64,000 bases of DNA from Photobacterium sp. SKA34 (GCF_000153325.1 NZ_CH724141.1:1362588-1426587), one strand, 5' to 3'; numbered from the stretch's first letter, positions 37,017 to 46,117 are shown. The notes: generated from the letters alone by a model not told the origin. Numbers and translations are program-made.

Positions 37017-37643
37017 ATGTTTCTGACCTTTGTTCGTTTTTTGATATTAAGTATTTGCTTAGGGGCTGCGTCATTAGCTTCGGCATCTACACATATCAAC
37101 GAAAATGCTCAACAGCATGTCGTGCAAAATACGGTTAATCCATGTGATGAAATAGTTGTGCAATCGCACTTTGTCAATTTTCATTCAGATACTGCTCAAT
37201 CTAATTGTAAGCAAAATCAAACGGTTAATCACTCTTCTGATAATAAACATCCATTAACACAAAATGATAACAGTGTTGGTTTGCCTGTTTCTGTTAATAG
37301 CTCAAAGTTAGTATGGAATTTCCCAATTCCTAATCTAGATAAAAGTAGTGATAAGAATAAGCAACATCATATTGAATTTAGTGGTTACAATATTGCTTTA
37401 GGGACATCGAGCCGATTATTAAATGTGCTTCATCTAAATCCTGAAGAAGTCTCAGCTGATTATCGGTTAGCATTTGAGCTTCCTATTCTTGTTGCTGTAC
37501 CACTTACCGTCGGGTATGTAGAACCACTATCACCAACGGTGGAGTGGGTTCTTAAAATTAAATCATCTTCATCACGTATTTCCGGTTGGAAAGATACAAA
37601 TCTGATCTACTCCCAATATGGCGAGCAACGTCAAGCTGCATAA
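37017..37643 (+). CDS. vemP: VemP-like secretion-monitor arrest peptide upstream of secDF
   Basis: This 208-residue secretory protein has signal peptide MFLTFVRFLILSICLGAASLASA and a low-complexity polar middle. Its C-terminus contains SRISGWKDTNLIYSQYGEQ. That segment closely resembles the translation-arrest segment of Vibrio alginolyticus VemP as I recall it (HRISGWKETNAMY...), including the Trp and a Gln 13 residues later (W191, Q204) with only four codons left before the stop, as in VemP. VemP stalls its own ribosome until its nascent chain is pulled by the Sec machinery, and stalling opens the downstream secD2 message. The position immediately before secDF fits. The body of the protein is otherwise not recognisable, and it is longer than the Vibrio protein. 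The second ATG is preferred because it begins the signal peptide. Confidence 0.75.
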   Translation: MFLTFVRFLILSICLGAASLASASTHINENAQQHVVQNTVNPCDEIVVQSHFVNFHSDTAQSNCKQNQTVNHSSDNKHPLTQNDNSVGLPVSVNSSKLVWNFPIPNLDKSSDKNKQHHIEFSGYNIALGTSSRLLNVLHLNPEEVSADYRLAFELPILVAVPLTVGYVEPLSPTVEWVLKIKSSSSRISGWKDTNLIYSQYGEQRQAA

Positions 37644-37846
37644 AATATTATTTATTCGTTGAAAGTTTCGATTCAGCTAATGGTAATACCCTTTCAAAAT
37701 ACTTAATAAATATATTAATAATTAACTGATTATTAAATTCTATTTATCGGACCTGTAATTATATTGATCCTTTTAAAGTGGTCATACTGATGAGTATCTT
37801 TAACAAACTCTTGTGATAAAGGTATAATTATAGGTGTTCTATCGAC

Positions 37847-37867
37847 TGCAACAGGCTGTCTGTTGCA
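37847..37867 (+). promoter_or_regulatory. Hairpin just upstream of secD, candidate translation-control element
   Basis: TGCAACAG and CTGTTGCA form a perfect 8-bp stem with a 5-base loop, ending 19 bases before the secD ATG. No T-run follows, so it is not a standard terminator. In the VemP system a secondary structure hides the secD2 ribosome site; this hairpin is near the right place but its partner for masking is not obvious by eye. Confidence 0.45.
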
Positions 37868-37886
37868 AGGTACATGGCTAAAAATA

Positions 37887-39701
37887 ATGAGAAAAAAGAA
37901 TACTAAACAGATTCTGAATCATTACTCAGCATGGAAATATGTTGTGTTAATTGTGACAGTTTCAATAATGTTATTAAGTGCTATTCCAACGTGGTATGGC
38001 GACAATGCTGCAGTACAAATCAGTAAAAAAGGCGGTGCAATGCCAACACCTTTTGAAATTCAGAAGGTGTTAAAAGAGCATGATATTGATCCGCTAAAAA
38101 TTGAACAAAAGCCTGATAAAACGATTGTTGTATTAGATAGTACTAAACAACAAACTGATACTAAAGCAGCGTTAAATACACTAGTGAAAAATGAAGAACG
38201 TTTAACGCTAGCATTAGAACCAGCAGCTCCAATGTGGCTACAAGACATGGGTTTTGAGCCAATAAAGCTAGGCCTTGACCTTCGCGGTGGTGTTCAATTT
38301 CTTTTAGATGTTGATGTTAAGCAAGTATACAAAAACCATGCTCAACAATTAATGGATGACTTACGCGTTAATTTCCGTAAGCAAGAGATCCGCGGTAGCC
38401 GTGCTGAACTAAAAGGTATGGATGAAGTTATTGTTCGTCTGCCTAGTGAAGCGGCAAATAGTAAAGTTCGCCAGTTCATTCGTGAACAATATCCACAATG
38501 GCAAGCTACTAATGGTTCTGCTGATAATCTTCTTCTTACACTTAGTGAGAAAGAGAAAACAGATTTGCGTAACTTAACCGTTCAGCAGAACTTGCAAACA
38601 ATGCGCAGCCGTATTGAAGAGCTCGGTATTACGGAAGCATCTGTTCAGCGTCAAGGTGAAAACCGTATTCGTATTGAGCTTCCTGGTGTTCAAGACCCTG
38701 CGGCAGCGAAGAATGTTATTGGTGCAACAGCAAGCCTTGCTTTTTATGCTGTGAAAGAAGAAGGCACCGGTAGCACAATGATTCTACCTGATAATAATGG
38801 TAATCCTATTCGTGTTAGCCGTAAGCCTGTACTTGGTGGTGATCATATTGTTGATGCACGTGCAAGTTTTGGTGAAAACGGTACGCCTGAAGTAAATATT
38901 ACGCTGGATAGTGCTGGTGGTAAGATGATGTCTGATTTCTCACGTATGAATGTGGGCAAACCAATGGCGACGTCTTACAGTGAATATAGCCGTAATGCGA
39001 AAGGTGAGACGGTTCAAACTAACAAGATCATCAGTGTTGCAACCATTCAAACACAATTAGGTAGCCGTTTCCGTATTACGGGTGCAGGTTCGTTAGAAGA
39101 TGCACAGCAACTTGCTTTACTTCTCCGTGCAGGTTCGCTTACAGCGCCTGTAACTATTGTTGAAGAGCGTACTATTGGTCCAACATTGGGTGCTGAAAAT
39201 ATTAAAAATGGTTTTGCTGCTCTAGCATTAGGCTTAGGTGTAACATTGCTATTTATGGCTGTGTGGTACCGTCGTCTCGGTTGGGTTGCTAACATTGCAC
39301 TGCTTTCAAATATGATCATGCTATTTGGTTTATTGGCATTGATCCCTGGTGCAGTATTAACTTTACCAGGTATCGCTGGTTTAGTATTAACCGTCGGTAT
39401 GGCGGTAGATACCAACGTACTTATCTTTGAACGTATTCGAGATATGATCCGTGATGGCCGAAGCATGGCTCAAGCGATTGACCGTGGTTTTAGCAGCGCA
39501 TTTGGTACTATTTTCGATGCTAACTTTACAACAATGATCACAGCCGTTGTGCTTTATTCTATTGGTAATGGTCCAATTCAAGGTTTCGCATTGACGTTAG
39601 GTCTTGGTCTATTAACAAGTATGTTTACTGGTATTTTCGCTTCACGAGCCATTATTAACTTGGTTTGGGGTCGTGATTCTCGTCGAGATGTAAGGGTTTA
39701 A
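37887..39701 (+). CDS. secD: Protein translocase subunit SecD (second, VemP-linked copy)
   Basis: This 604-residue membrane protein drives late stages of Sec export using ion motive force. It has an N-terminal membrane helix at about 12-30, the P1 head base with LGLDLRGGVQFLLDV (the conserved D-x-R-GG motif), a large periplasmic domain, and the six-helix RND-like core with TIGPTLGAENIKNG, GLVLTVGMAVDTNVLIFERIRD and the final helix. The ATG is used because the only upstream start is a TTG. No yajC or tgt precedes it, unlike the main secDF operon of gammaproteobacteria; with the VemP-like gene upstream this marks it as the alternative SecD2. It is 4 bp from secF. Confidence 0.95.
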   Translation: MRKKNTKQILNHYSAWKYVVLIVTVSIMLLSAIPTWYGDNAAVQISKKGGAMPTPFEIQKVLKEHDIDPLKIEQKPDKTIVVLDSTKQQTDTKAALNTLVKNEERLTLALEPAAPMWLQDMGFEPIKLGLDLRGGVQFLLDVDVKQVYKNHAQQLMDDLRVNFRKQEIRGSRAELKGMDEVIVRLPSEAANSKVRQFIREQYPQWQATNGSADNLLLTLSEKEKTDLRNLTVQQNLQTMRSRIEELGITEASVQRQGENRIRIELPGVQDPAAAKNVIGATASLAFYAVKEEGTGSTMILPDNNGNPIRVSRKPVLGGDHIVDARASFGENGTPEVNITLDSAGGKMMSDFSRMNVGKPMATSYSEYSRNAKGETVQTNKIISVATIQTQLGSRFRITGAGSLEDAQQLALLLRAGSLTAPVTIVEERTIGPTLGAENIKNGFAALALGLGVTLLFMAVWYRRLGWVANIALLSNMIMLFGLLALIPGAVLTLPGIAGLVLTVGMAVDTNVLIFERIRDMIRDGRSMAQAIDRGFSSAFGTIFDANFTTMITAVVLYSIGNGPIQGFALTLGLGLLTSMFTGIFASRAIINLVWGRDSRRDVRV

Positions 39702-39705
39702 CGCA

Positions 39706-40608
39706 ATGAAAAATTGGATTATTAAAAACTTAACCAAATTGCGTTATATGACAGGTATTGTCTCTATCGCCTTAATGGTTATCTCTATTACCTTTATTTG
39801 TGTAAGAGGTCTTAACTGGGGTTTAGATTTTACTGGCGGTGTTGTTAGTGAAGTTCAAATGGACAGCCAAATCACAAACAGTGAAATTGAGCCGTTAATG
39901 AATGCAGGCTTTAACCAAGATGTTGTTGTTATTGCTGCAGATGAACCGGGGCGTTGGATTTTGCGTTATGCCGCGCCAGCTAAAGGTGTTGAATATCCAG
40001 AAATTACAAAAGTTCTCGCGCCACTTCATGCCAATATACAAGTGTTAAATACCAGTATTGTTGGTCCACAAGTCGGTGCTGAGTTGGCCGAGCAGGGTGG
40101 TTTAGCACTATTGGTAACAATGCTATGTATTTTAGGTTATCTAAGTTACCGCTTTGAATGGCGTCTTGCTGCAGGTTCACTACTTGCGTTATTACACGAC
40201 GTTATCCTTGCTGTTGGTTTCTTTGCGATGACACAAATGGAATTTAACTTAACAGTACTTGCTGCGATCCTAGCAATTCTTGGTTACTCGTTGAATGACT
40301 CAATTGTTATTGCTGACCGTATTCGTGAATTATTAATTGCGAAGCCTAAACAAGATATTGAAGCGACAAACAACGAAGCGATTGTTGCAACCTTCTCTCG
40401 AACAATGGTGACATCTGGTACCACATTAATGACTGTAGGTTCACTATGGCTATTAGGCGGTTCATCACTACAAGGGTTCTCTATTGCAATGTTTATCGGT
40501 ATCTTAACGGGTACTTGGTCTTCAATTTCTGTTGGTACATTATTGCCAGAATTTTTAGGCTTAAAACCTGAACATTACCAACCGAAACCAGTAGCTGAAG
40601 AGCCATAA
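39706..40608 (+). CDS. secF: Protein translocase subunit SecF (second, VemP-linked copy)
   Basis: This 300-residue partner of SecD has GLDFTGGVVSEVQM in the P1 head, TSIVGPQVGAELAEQGG, and the core motifs FNLTVLAAILAILGYSLNDSIVIADRIRE and SRTMVTSGTTLMTVGSLWLLGG. It forms a heterodimer with SecD in the inner membrane. Vibrio SecDF pairs differ in using sodium or protons; the ion used here cannot be told by reading. It is translationally close to secD (4 bp) and followed by a strong terminator. Confidence 0.95.
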   Translation: MKNWIIKNLTKLRYMTGIVSIALMVISITFICVRGLNWGLDFTGGVVSEVQMDSQITNSEIEPLMNAGFNQDVVVIAADEPGRWILRYAAPAKGVEYPEITKVLAPLHANIQVLNTSIVGPQVGAELAEQGGLALLVTMLCILGYLSYRFEWRLAAGSLLALLHDVILAVGFFAMTQMEFNLTVLAAILAILGYSLNDSIVIADRIRELLIAKPKQDIEATNNEAIVATFSRTMVTSGTTLMTVGSLWLLGGSSLQGFSIAMFIGILTGTWSSISVGTLLPEFLGLKPEHYQPKPVAEEP

Positions 40609-40629
40609 TCGGAAAATCTAGAGTTGTAA

Positions 40630-40667
40630 AGCTGCCCTTAAGCGAGTCTTGAGGGCAGCTTTTTTTT
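40630..40667 (+). terminator. Terminator of the secDF operon
   Basis: A 13-bp stem, AGCTGCCCTTAAG with CTTGAGGGCAGCT (one G-T), is followed by a run of T. Confidence 0.93.
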
Positions 40668-40776
40668 GCTATAAATGTGATCTCACACGCGAGAATGGCA
40701 ACGATCTATTAACATTTTTTTAAATGGTGAGCCAAAATTGAATAGCTGAAGTATGCTTTTTTACAGGAAATGTTCA

Positions 40777-41097
40777 ATGCAAAATAATATCACTGTAATA
40801 TTTGTCGCACTTATGATGATCGGTTGTACTCATACTACTGACAGCGGAGTACGCTTTTTACCTGAACAGTATGTCAGTAATGTTCTACAAGATAGCATTT
40901 ATTATTATGGTTATAATCAAGGGTGTGAGTCCGCATTGGCTCAAAGAGGTATTTCGAGTGCTGATTTTAAGAAAGACTCGACATTAGATGGTTCAAACTC
41001 TCGTTTTAATACGGGATGGGATGATGGAATGAAAGCGTGCGCAACGGGAGAAATGAAAGTTGTTGATGGTATAAATGCTAACAATTTATCTATTTAA
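40777..41097 (+). CDS. Small uncharacterised lipoprotein
   Basis: This 106-residue protein has a short lipoprotein signal (MQNNITVIFVALMMIGCTH). The mature part contains YYYGYNQGCESALAQRG and FNTGWDDGMKACATGE, each with one cysteine, which could form a disulfide. The paired GYNxGCE and GWDDGMKAC patterns look like two short repeats of an alpha-helical unit. The family is not known to me. The ATG is preferred over an upstream in-frame one because AGGAA is eight bases before it. Confidence 0.65.
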   Translation: MQNNITVIFVALMMIGCTHTTDSGVRFLPEQYVSNVLQDSIYYYGYNQGCESALAQRGISSADFKKDSTLDGSNSRFNTGWDDGMKACATGEMKVVDGINANNLSI

Positions 41098-41226
41098 AGC
41101 CTTAAATGCTTGAAATCCTGTTTAATTGATAATGTATGATCAATGTCAAAGAATTTTATAAAATAATTGAGTAATGGAAATAGATATAATAACCTTCTTA
41201 TAAAAGAGGTAATAAGATTCAAATAA

Positions 41227-41256
41227 AAAAAACAGATCAATTGATCTGTTTTTAGT
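41227..41256. terminator. Palindromic bidirectional terminator
   Basis: AACAGATCAATTGATCTGTT (41231-41250) is fully self-complementary, flanked by A- and T-runs. It serves the convergent small genes on each side. Confidence 0.8.
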
Positions 41257-41312
41257 ATGAATAATAAGAAAGCCTAGCCGTAGTATTTCTTAATCGTTCG
41301 TGTTTAATTTGT

Positions 41313-41603
41313 TTATGCTGCTTTTGCATCGATAATAGAGATAACATCCCCATTATCAAAATTGATAGTGGCTGCAACGTTGATTTCAGGTAGAAGTAAA
41401 TAAGCACAATTAGTGCCATCTTCTGCAGTGATTTCAACAACAACATTTAATTGATTTTCTAAAAAATCACTTAAGCTTATTTTTTTGCAATCAATATCAG
41501 AAATATGCAGTTTTTTATAGCGTCCTCTTGCATCGTGTACCCAAGTAGTGAAATTATGTAATTCACTTTCCATTTGAAATATAAAATCTGCCAGATTTCT
41601 CAT
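41313..41603 (-). CDS. Uncharacterised 96-residue protein
   Basis: AAGGAAG seven bases before the ATG supports translation. The protein is soluble and acidic, with a predicted helix (DFIFQMESELHNFTTWVHDARG) and several beta-strand-like stretches ending VISIIDAKAA. It has no signal peptide or recognised motif. It is a single-gene unit on the minus strand. Confidence 0.6.
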   Translation of the reverse strand: MRNLADFIFQMESELHNFTTWVHDARGRYKKLHISDIDCKKISLSDFLENQLNVVVEITAEDGTNCAYLLLPEINVAATINFDNGDVISIIDAKAA

Positions 41604-42133
41604 AAAACTTCCTTTATGTTGATCAATATAAAATATTGACTCACATGTTTATTATGTACAAAAAACTAAATTATGAAACATAGTCCTGAAGTTTTTTATA
41701 GATAGTGTGATCTGAAATGATATTTAAGGTAATTATTACTTCTATCAACACTTTTTATCATATCATTTATAAAATATCACATAGAATATGTTTCAGTTAA
41801 ATTTCAAAAAAGTATTATAAGTAAATTGCCATTTAGCCCTATATGTGTATTAAGTATTTTTGTGGAATGGGGGTAGGGGTTTATTATTATTAGGTTTGTT
41901 ACATGTATTATTTTGTTAATTAAGTATGACGTTAAAATAATGCTATAAGAGAATTATTTTGTAATTAATATTTAATTGAATTTATTTTTTATGCTGAATA
42001 GTTATCATTATCTTAATCGAGGTGAGTGAGTAATTAAGTATTTAACTTGGTATGATTTGAGAAAACTTGTCTCATTCATGTTCGAAATTCGCTATTATGT
42101 GCTGGTTTATAAGAGTTACTTAACTGGTTAATT
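41604..42133. other. Divergent AT-rich intergenic region
   Basis: No gene or clear operator is seen across 530 bp between the small protein gene (minus) and the cation transporter (plus). It has several A/T homopolymer runs and one short G-rich patch (GGGGGTAGGGG near 41870). Confidence 0.55.
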
Positions 42134-43060
42134 ATGTCTAAAACAGCAGTAAAAGTTATACAAAAAGTTACATGGGTAGGATCGATCGCCAATGTTAGCC
42201 TTGCATTTATCAAAATTACTATTGGTAAAATAACTGGAAGTCAGGCACTTATTGCCGATGGTGTACATAGTTTTTCTGATTTAGTAACAGATACTGCAAT
42301 ACTTATTGGGTCGCGTTATTGGACGGCGCCTGCTGATAAAGAACACCCTTATGGTCATGGGCGTTTTGAAACGTTAACTAATATCTTTATTGGTATATTG
42401 CTTGCGCTTGTTGGTATTGGTATTGGTTGGGAGTCACTGACATCTATTAGTGAGCAATCGCACAGTCAACCCGGTATGTTGGCGTTTGCCGCCGCAGTTA
42501 TCTCAATTGTCGTCAAAGAAGTGCTATATCGCTGGACTGCAGTTAAAGCAAAAGAAATTAACAGTCGAGCATTACATGCCAATGCATGGCATCACCGTTC
42601 TGATGCTCTTAGCTCTCTTCCTGTTGCTATCGCTGTTATTGCTAATTATTTTGTACCTGAACTGCATTATTTAGATCAAATTGCCGCATTAATTGTTACG
42701 GCTATGATTTTAAAAGCGGCGGCTGAAATTTTATGGCCTGCGGTACTTGAAATTACGGAAGCGAAAGCTGACGCTGAAATTGAAAATAAAATTCAAGCGT
42801 ACGCGTCAGAAGAAAAGGATATCAAAGAAGTGCATGCCATCCGTAGTCGTCGTACGGGCAGTACAATTTTGTTAGATTTTCATTTACTTGTCGATCCCGA
42901 AATGAGTGTAGACAAAGCGCATACGATTACAGAAAATTTTAAAATGCACTTACTTGAAGTGTTAGATGAAGTGGTTGATATCATAATTCACATTGAACCA
43001 TTTAATTGTAAAGAAAGGGTATTGAATCCTTGCTGCGATGACTGTGATAACGATAAATAG
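42134..43060 (+). CDS. Cation diffusion facilitator (FieF/MamM-like)
   Basis: This 308-residue CDF-family metal exporter has six hydrophobic segments. Metal-site motifs are ADGVHSFSDLVTD (HxxxD) in helix 2 and NAWHHRSDALSS (HxxxD) in helix 5. The cytoplasmic domain has IKEVHAIRSRRTGSTILLDFHLLVD and ends IIHIEPFN. The four-residue site is of the Zn/Fe/Mn type. The last ten or so residues form a Cys-rich tail (CCDDCDND) not typical of FieF and able to bind metal. It is a single gene with a strong terminator. Confidence 0.9.
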   Translation: MSKTAVKVIQKVTWVGSIANVSLAFIKITIGKITGSQALIADGVHSFSDLVTDTAILIGSRYWTAPADKEHPYGHGRFETLTNIFIGILLALVGIGIGWESLTSISEQSHSQPGMLAFAAAVISIVVKEVLYRWTAVKAKEINSRALHANAWHHRSDALSSLPVAIAVIANYFVPELHYLDQIAALIVTAMILKAAAEILWPAVLEITEAKADAEIENKIQAYASEEKDIKEVHAIRSRRTGSTILLDFHLLVDPEMSVDKAHTITENFKMHLLEVLDEVVDIIIHIEPFNCKERVLNPCCDDCDNDK

Positions 43061-43090
43061 TTAATTTTAATTGATAAATTTAAAGCAAAT

Positions 43091-43129
43091 AAAGAGGTGA
43101 TGTTGCAGAACATCACCTCTTTATTTTTT
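43091..43129 (+). terminator. Terminator of the cation diffusion facilitator gene
   Basis: AAAGAGGTGATGTT pairs perfectly with AACATCACCTCTTT around a 4-base loop, followed by a T-rich run. Confidence 0.93.
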
Positions 43130-43230
43130 AACAGATGTATTATTAGCAAGATTTTTGCACTAGTTACAAACCAGAGCGAAGTGTAAAGACTATAGTAACC
43201 ATAATTTATCTGAGACTTATTGGTGACGTT

Positions 43231-43620
43231 ATGCCTTTAATATCAATAAAAGCATTACCATTTGATCCACAAATTGAAATAGACAGTGTGTTAAAATCTT
43301 TGTCAGAAAAAATAGCTATTCAATGCCAAATAGATCGTGAACATATAATGATTACTTGGGAATGGTTGAGTTATGAACATTATGTCCATCATGGTGCTGT
43401 AGTCGATAAGCAACAGCAGGGAAGCCATCCTGTTTTGATTGAGTTAATAGCGCCTAATTATTATTCACATGAGAATATTAAATTCTTAATGGAATTGATT
43501 GCGACGGATATATCTTTAAATTTACCGATTAATAGAAATAATATATTTATCAGTTATACACCTGCTTATAGTGAGGGAATATATGATCAAGGCCATGTGG
43601 TTAATTGGGAGGATAATTAA
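43231..43620 (+). CDS. Tautomerase/MIF superfamily-like protein
   Basis: This 129-residue protein begins MPLISIKAL, with Pro directly after the initiator Met, as in tautomerases where that Pro is the catalytic base. The middle (VLIELIAPNYYS) and the late strand NIFISYTPAYSEGIYDQGHVVNW fit a two-unit beta-alpha-beta fold. Substrate is unknown. No operon partner is seen. The assignment rests on the N-terminal Pro and general layout. Confidence 0.65.
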   Translation: MPLISIKALPFDPQIEIDSVLKSLSEKIAIQCQIDREHIMITWEWLSYEHYVHHGAVVDKQQQGSHPVLIELIAPNYYSHENIKFLMELIATDISLNLPINRNNIFISYTPAYSEGIYDQGHVVNWEDN

Positions 43621-43669
43621 TAAGCGGCAAATATCTTGATTTAATAAAGAATAAAGCCGCTATTAATGA

Positions 43670-44689
43670 CTAGATAATAGCCTGTTTAAGCCATGAATCA
43701 ATGTCGTACAGCTCGTTTTTATATTTCTCCTGCTCTACTGTTAATTCTGATATGGCGTTACTTATAGTGACTGCATTATATTCAAGACCAAAGAGTATTT
43801 TTTCAACTAGCTCGATAGGTGTAGGATCTAAGCTATCTGTGAACATTTTTACAGAAATAATATGGCCTTTTTTAACATCTAAATGAAGCTCAACGCCCCC
43901 CCAAGGAAAACGCTCATCAAGAGTATGCATAAACTGCTGCGTATTACCAAAATTCCAGTCCCAACTCGCTTGTTGTTGGTATTTTTCTGAGAATCCAGGT
44001 AAATCTGGAAGGTTTTCTGGTGATATATATTCAATATCTACATATTCACCGTAGTGGGCAAAAAAAGAGGCTGTGATCGCTTTACATACACTTTCATGAT
44101 CTATGTTTGGAAGAAGGTCATTTAAGTTGATAACGCGCGATCTGACGGATGTGATCCCTTTAGCTTCTAGTTTCTTTTTATCAGGATTTAGATAATTAGC
44201 CAAGCGTGTCAGATCTGCACTTAAAAGAAGGGTGCCATGATGAAACCCACGATCCATTGTTTCTCTATATGCAGAACCTGAAAACTTACGATCACCATCT
44301 TTCGTTGATACAACAAGATCGTTTCTACCAGTTGCTGTTGCGTCTATTCCTAACTGTTTTAAGGCTGATAAGACAATTTCTGTTGAGACGTTTTTATCAT
44401 ATTTTGGTTTTCCAGCCATAAAAGTGAAATTAGTATTACCCAAATCATGAAATACGGCACCGCCACCACTTTGACGGCGAGCAAGGGTGATCCCATCTTG
44501 ATCCATTTTCCTTGTGTTACATTCTTTCCAAGGATTTTGAGCTCGGCCAATCACAACCGTATCCGCATTGCGCCATAAAAAAAGAACCTGCTGATCGGCT
44601 GGCATATTTCGGAAAATAGCGTCTTCAACGGCAAGGTTGAACCATGGTTGTGTTGACTGAGAAATAAAAACACGTGTTGTTACGGACAT
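43670..44689 (-). CDS. lplA: Lipoate-protein ligase A
   Basis: This 339-residue enzyme attaches lipoate to E2 subunits and GcvH through lipoyl-AMP. Motifs are [11 protein letters not shown], the [21 protein letters not shown] lipoyl-AMP loop, [17 protein letters not shown] with the conserved Lys and HHGTLL. A C-terminal accessory domain of about 90 residues is present, as in E. coli LplA. No lplA partner genes adjoin; the gene converges with the tautomerase-like gene. Confidence 0.95.
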   Translation of the reverse strand: MSVTTRVFISQSTQPWFNLAVEDAIFRNMPADQQVLFLWRNADTVVIGRAQNPWKECNTRKMDQDGITLARRQSGGGAVFHDLGNTNFTFMAGKPKYDKNVSTEIVLSALKQLGIDATATGRNDLVVSTKDGDRKFSGSAYRETMDRGFHHGTLLLSADLTRLANYLNPDKKKLEAKGITSVRSRVINLNDLLPNIDHESVCKAITASFFAHYGEYVDIEYISPENLPDLPGFSEKYQQQASWDWNFGNTQQFMHTLDERFPWGGVELHLDVKKGHIISVKMFTDSLDPTPIELVEKILFGLEYNAVTISNAISELTVEQEKYKNELYDIDSWLKQAII

Positions 44690-45121
44690 TTAACAGACCC
44701 GACAATGACTAAACAATATAGTGAATTTACAGGCTAACGTTATTGAGGTAAAGCAGAGGAAGGTTCTGTTTCTATTGGGCGGGAAGGTTAAGTTTGGCTT
44801 AAATCGCTAAATTTAACGAAAGTGATAGCCAAAAAAAAACCAAATCATATATTATAAACTGGAAGAATATATGATTTGGGAATGATGTTTGTGTTTCTCT
44901 GCAGAGAATTTTAATGCGTTTTATTGCTTAAAATTAGGATAACATTGCAGGTTATCAGAATATATAGCCATTGTTTAAAGGTAAGGTTGATAACATAAGC
45001 GTTAATTTCCTAACCTATCGTTCTAAAGCGTAGTTAAAGAATACTGACCTGAAAAGCAAAAAAATGAAAAAAGTTGAAATGAGTGCATGGCTTAAACCAT
45101 GCCTCTAATCGTGATGTAAAT
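44690..45121. other. Intergenic region with a strong minus-strand terminator and weak hairpin
   Basis: No protein gene is seen. The strong hairpin at 44831-44880 points to a minus-strand transcript entering from the right. A second hairpin, GCATGGCTTAAACCATGC near 45085-45102, lies just beyond the small protein gene. A short minus-strand RNA could fill the space between. Confidence 0.5.
44831..44880 (-). terminator. Strong minus-strand terminator with no assigned gene
   Basis: A 14-bp perfect stem, CCAAATCATATATT with AATATATGATTTGG, has a 12-base loop. On the minus strand it is followed directly by a T9 run. The nearest minus-strand gene ends 240 bp upstream. Confidence 0.8.
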
Positions 45122-45238
45122 TTATTGCTGGCTAGTTTGTGCAGAAGGAGTTGTATTTTCAACCTGTGTAACAACATCATAAGTAATGAAGTAACCCACA
45201 AGTAGAATAAGAGGGAGAAATTTAAACCACTTTTTCAT
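45122..45238 (-). CDS. Small membrane protein, 38 residues
   Basis: The frame reads MKKWFKFLPLILLVGYFITYDVV, then a polar tail (TQVENTTPSAQTSQQ). A positively charged N-terminus, one hydrophobic helix and a short polar C-terminus give the look of a real single-pass small protein. The ribosome site is weak, which limits confidence. No family is recognised. Confidence 0.45.
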   Translation of the reverse strand: MKKWFKFLPLILLVGYFITYDVVTQVENTTPSAQTSQQ

Positions 45239-45372
45239 TTTTAATATACCGATAGTAGAGATAGCTTCTCACCATACCATGCAAAAATTTACGATAAAGA
45301 GCTATAAATGAAAAGTTAGGTTTCTTATGGCGTTCATATTATGACCGTTATTACCCTGCTAATTTTTTATAC

Positions 45373-45397
45373 AAAAAAACCGAACATTATGTTCGGC
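45373..45397 (-). terminator. Terminator of the MaoC-like gene
   Basis: CCGAACA and TGTTCGG pair around TTA; on the minus strand seven T follow. Confidence 0.85.
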
Positions 45398-45421
45398 TTT
45401 GCGTTTTAATGCGGTTATTTG

Positions 45422-46117
45422 TTAGAAATAGAGGCGAACAACTGATTCCGCAACACACCCAGGACGACGACATCCTTCAATTTCTACTGTAATTTCTTGC
45501 ACAATTTCCAAGCCACGTTTAATTGGCGTGACGGATTGAATTTTAGTACGAGCACGCACATTTACGCCTGATTTTACAGGATAAGGAAAGCGCACTTGGT
45601 TTAAGCCATAATTCACGGTCATTTTTGCTGTAGGAAACTTTTGATTATTAGGATCGACACTATCCGTTAATACCGATAATAATGACAACGTCAAAAATCC
45701 ATGAGCTATGGTTGTTTTAAAAGGTGATTCTGTTTTTGCGCGCTCTTGGTCAGTATGGATCCATTGGTGATCTTCAGTGATATCAGCAAAATGGTTAATA
45801 CGCGACTGATCAACTGTTAACCATTCCCCTACATGAATTTCTTCACCTAATGTTTCAGTTAAGGTATTCATTAGTTTTTCAGCTTCAGGGTGCATCTCAA
45901 TCTGTTCTGGCTTTTCTACTTCCATTGCATTGCCATTGGCAATAGAAACCAAGCTATGATCTTTAACCCATGAAGCAATGTGGCTATTGTTTGCTTTGTT
46001 TAAGAATTCAACCCAATAATCTCGGATTGTTGGAGATAGCCAGTCTTTAAATTCAAACTGGTGATGCGCTAAGACTTCACGCTTACGTTTGATAAAATCG
46101 ACTACTTTTTCTTTCAT
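45422..46117 (-). CDS. MaoC-like (R-specific) enoyl-CoA hydratase
   Basis: This 231-residue protein has an N-terminal helical extension of about 75 residues and a MaoC hot-dog domain. The hydratase motif is DITEDHQWIHTDQERAKTESPFKTTIAHGFLTLSLL, carrying the catalytic Asp and His. Family members hydrate short-chain enoyl-CoA, often feeding polyhydroxyalkanoate synthesis. The N-terminal extension resembles a phasin-like or PhaC-associated helical region but is not diagnostic. No pha genes are in the window. It ends in GCRRPGCVAESVVRLYF. Confidence 0.88.
   Translation of the reverse strand: MKEKVVDFIKRKREVLAHHQFEFKDWLSPTIRDYWVEFLNKANNSHIASWVKDHSLVSIANGNAMEVEKPEQIEMHPEAEKLMNTLTETLGEEIHVGEWLTVDQSRINHFADITEDHQWIHTDQERAKTESPFKTTIAHGFLTLSLLSVLTDSVDPNNQKFPTAKMTVNYGLNQVRFPYPVKSGVNVRARTKIQSVTPIKRGLEIVQEITVEIEGCRRPGCVAESVVRLYF

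Noticed and set aside
37873..37905. Short frame ATGGCTAAAAATAATGAG overlapping the secD start
   Set aside because: It has an AAGG just upstream but stops after ten codons in a different frame from secD. It could be a leader peptide, but nothing else supports it.
39047..39466. 139-codon minus-strand frame inside secD
   Set aside because: It is antisense to a highly conserved gene and has low-complexity composition typical of shadow frames.
41870..41882. G-rich patch as a possible G-quadruplex
   Set aside because: Only two short G runs are present, too few for a four-tract quadruplex.
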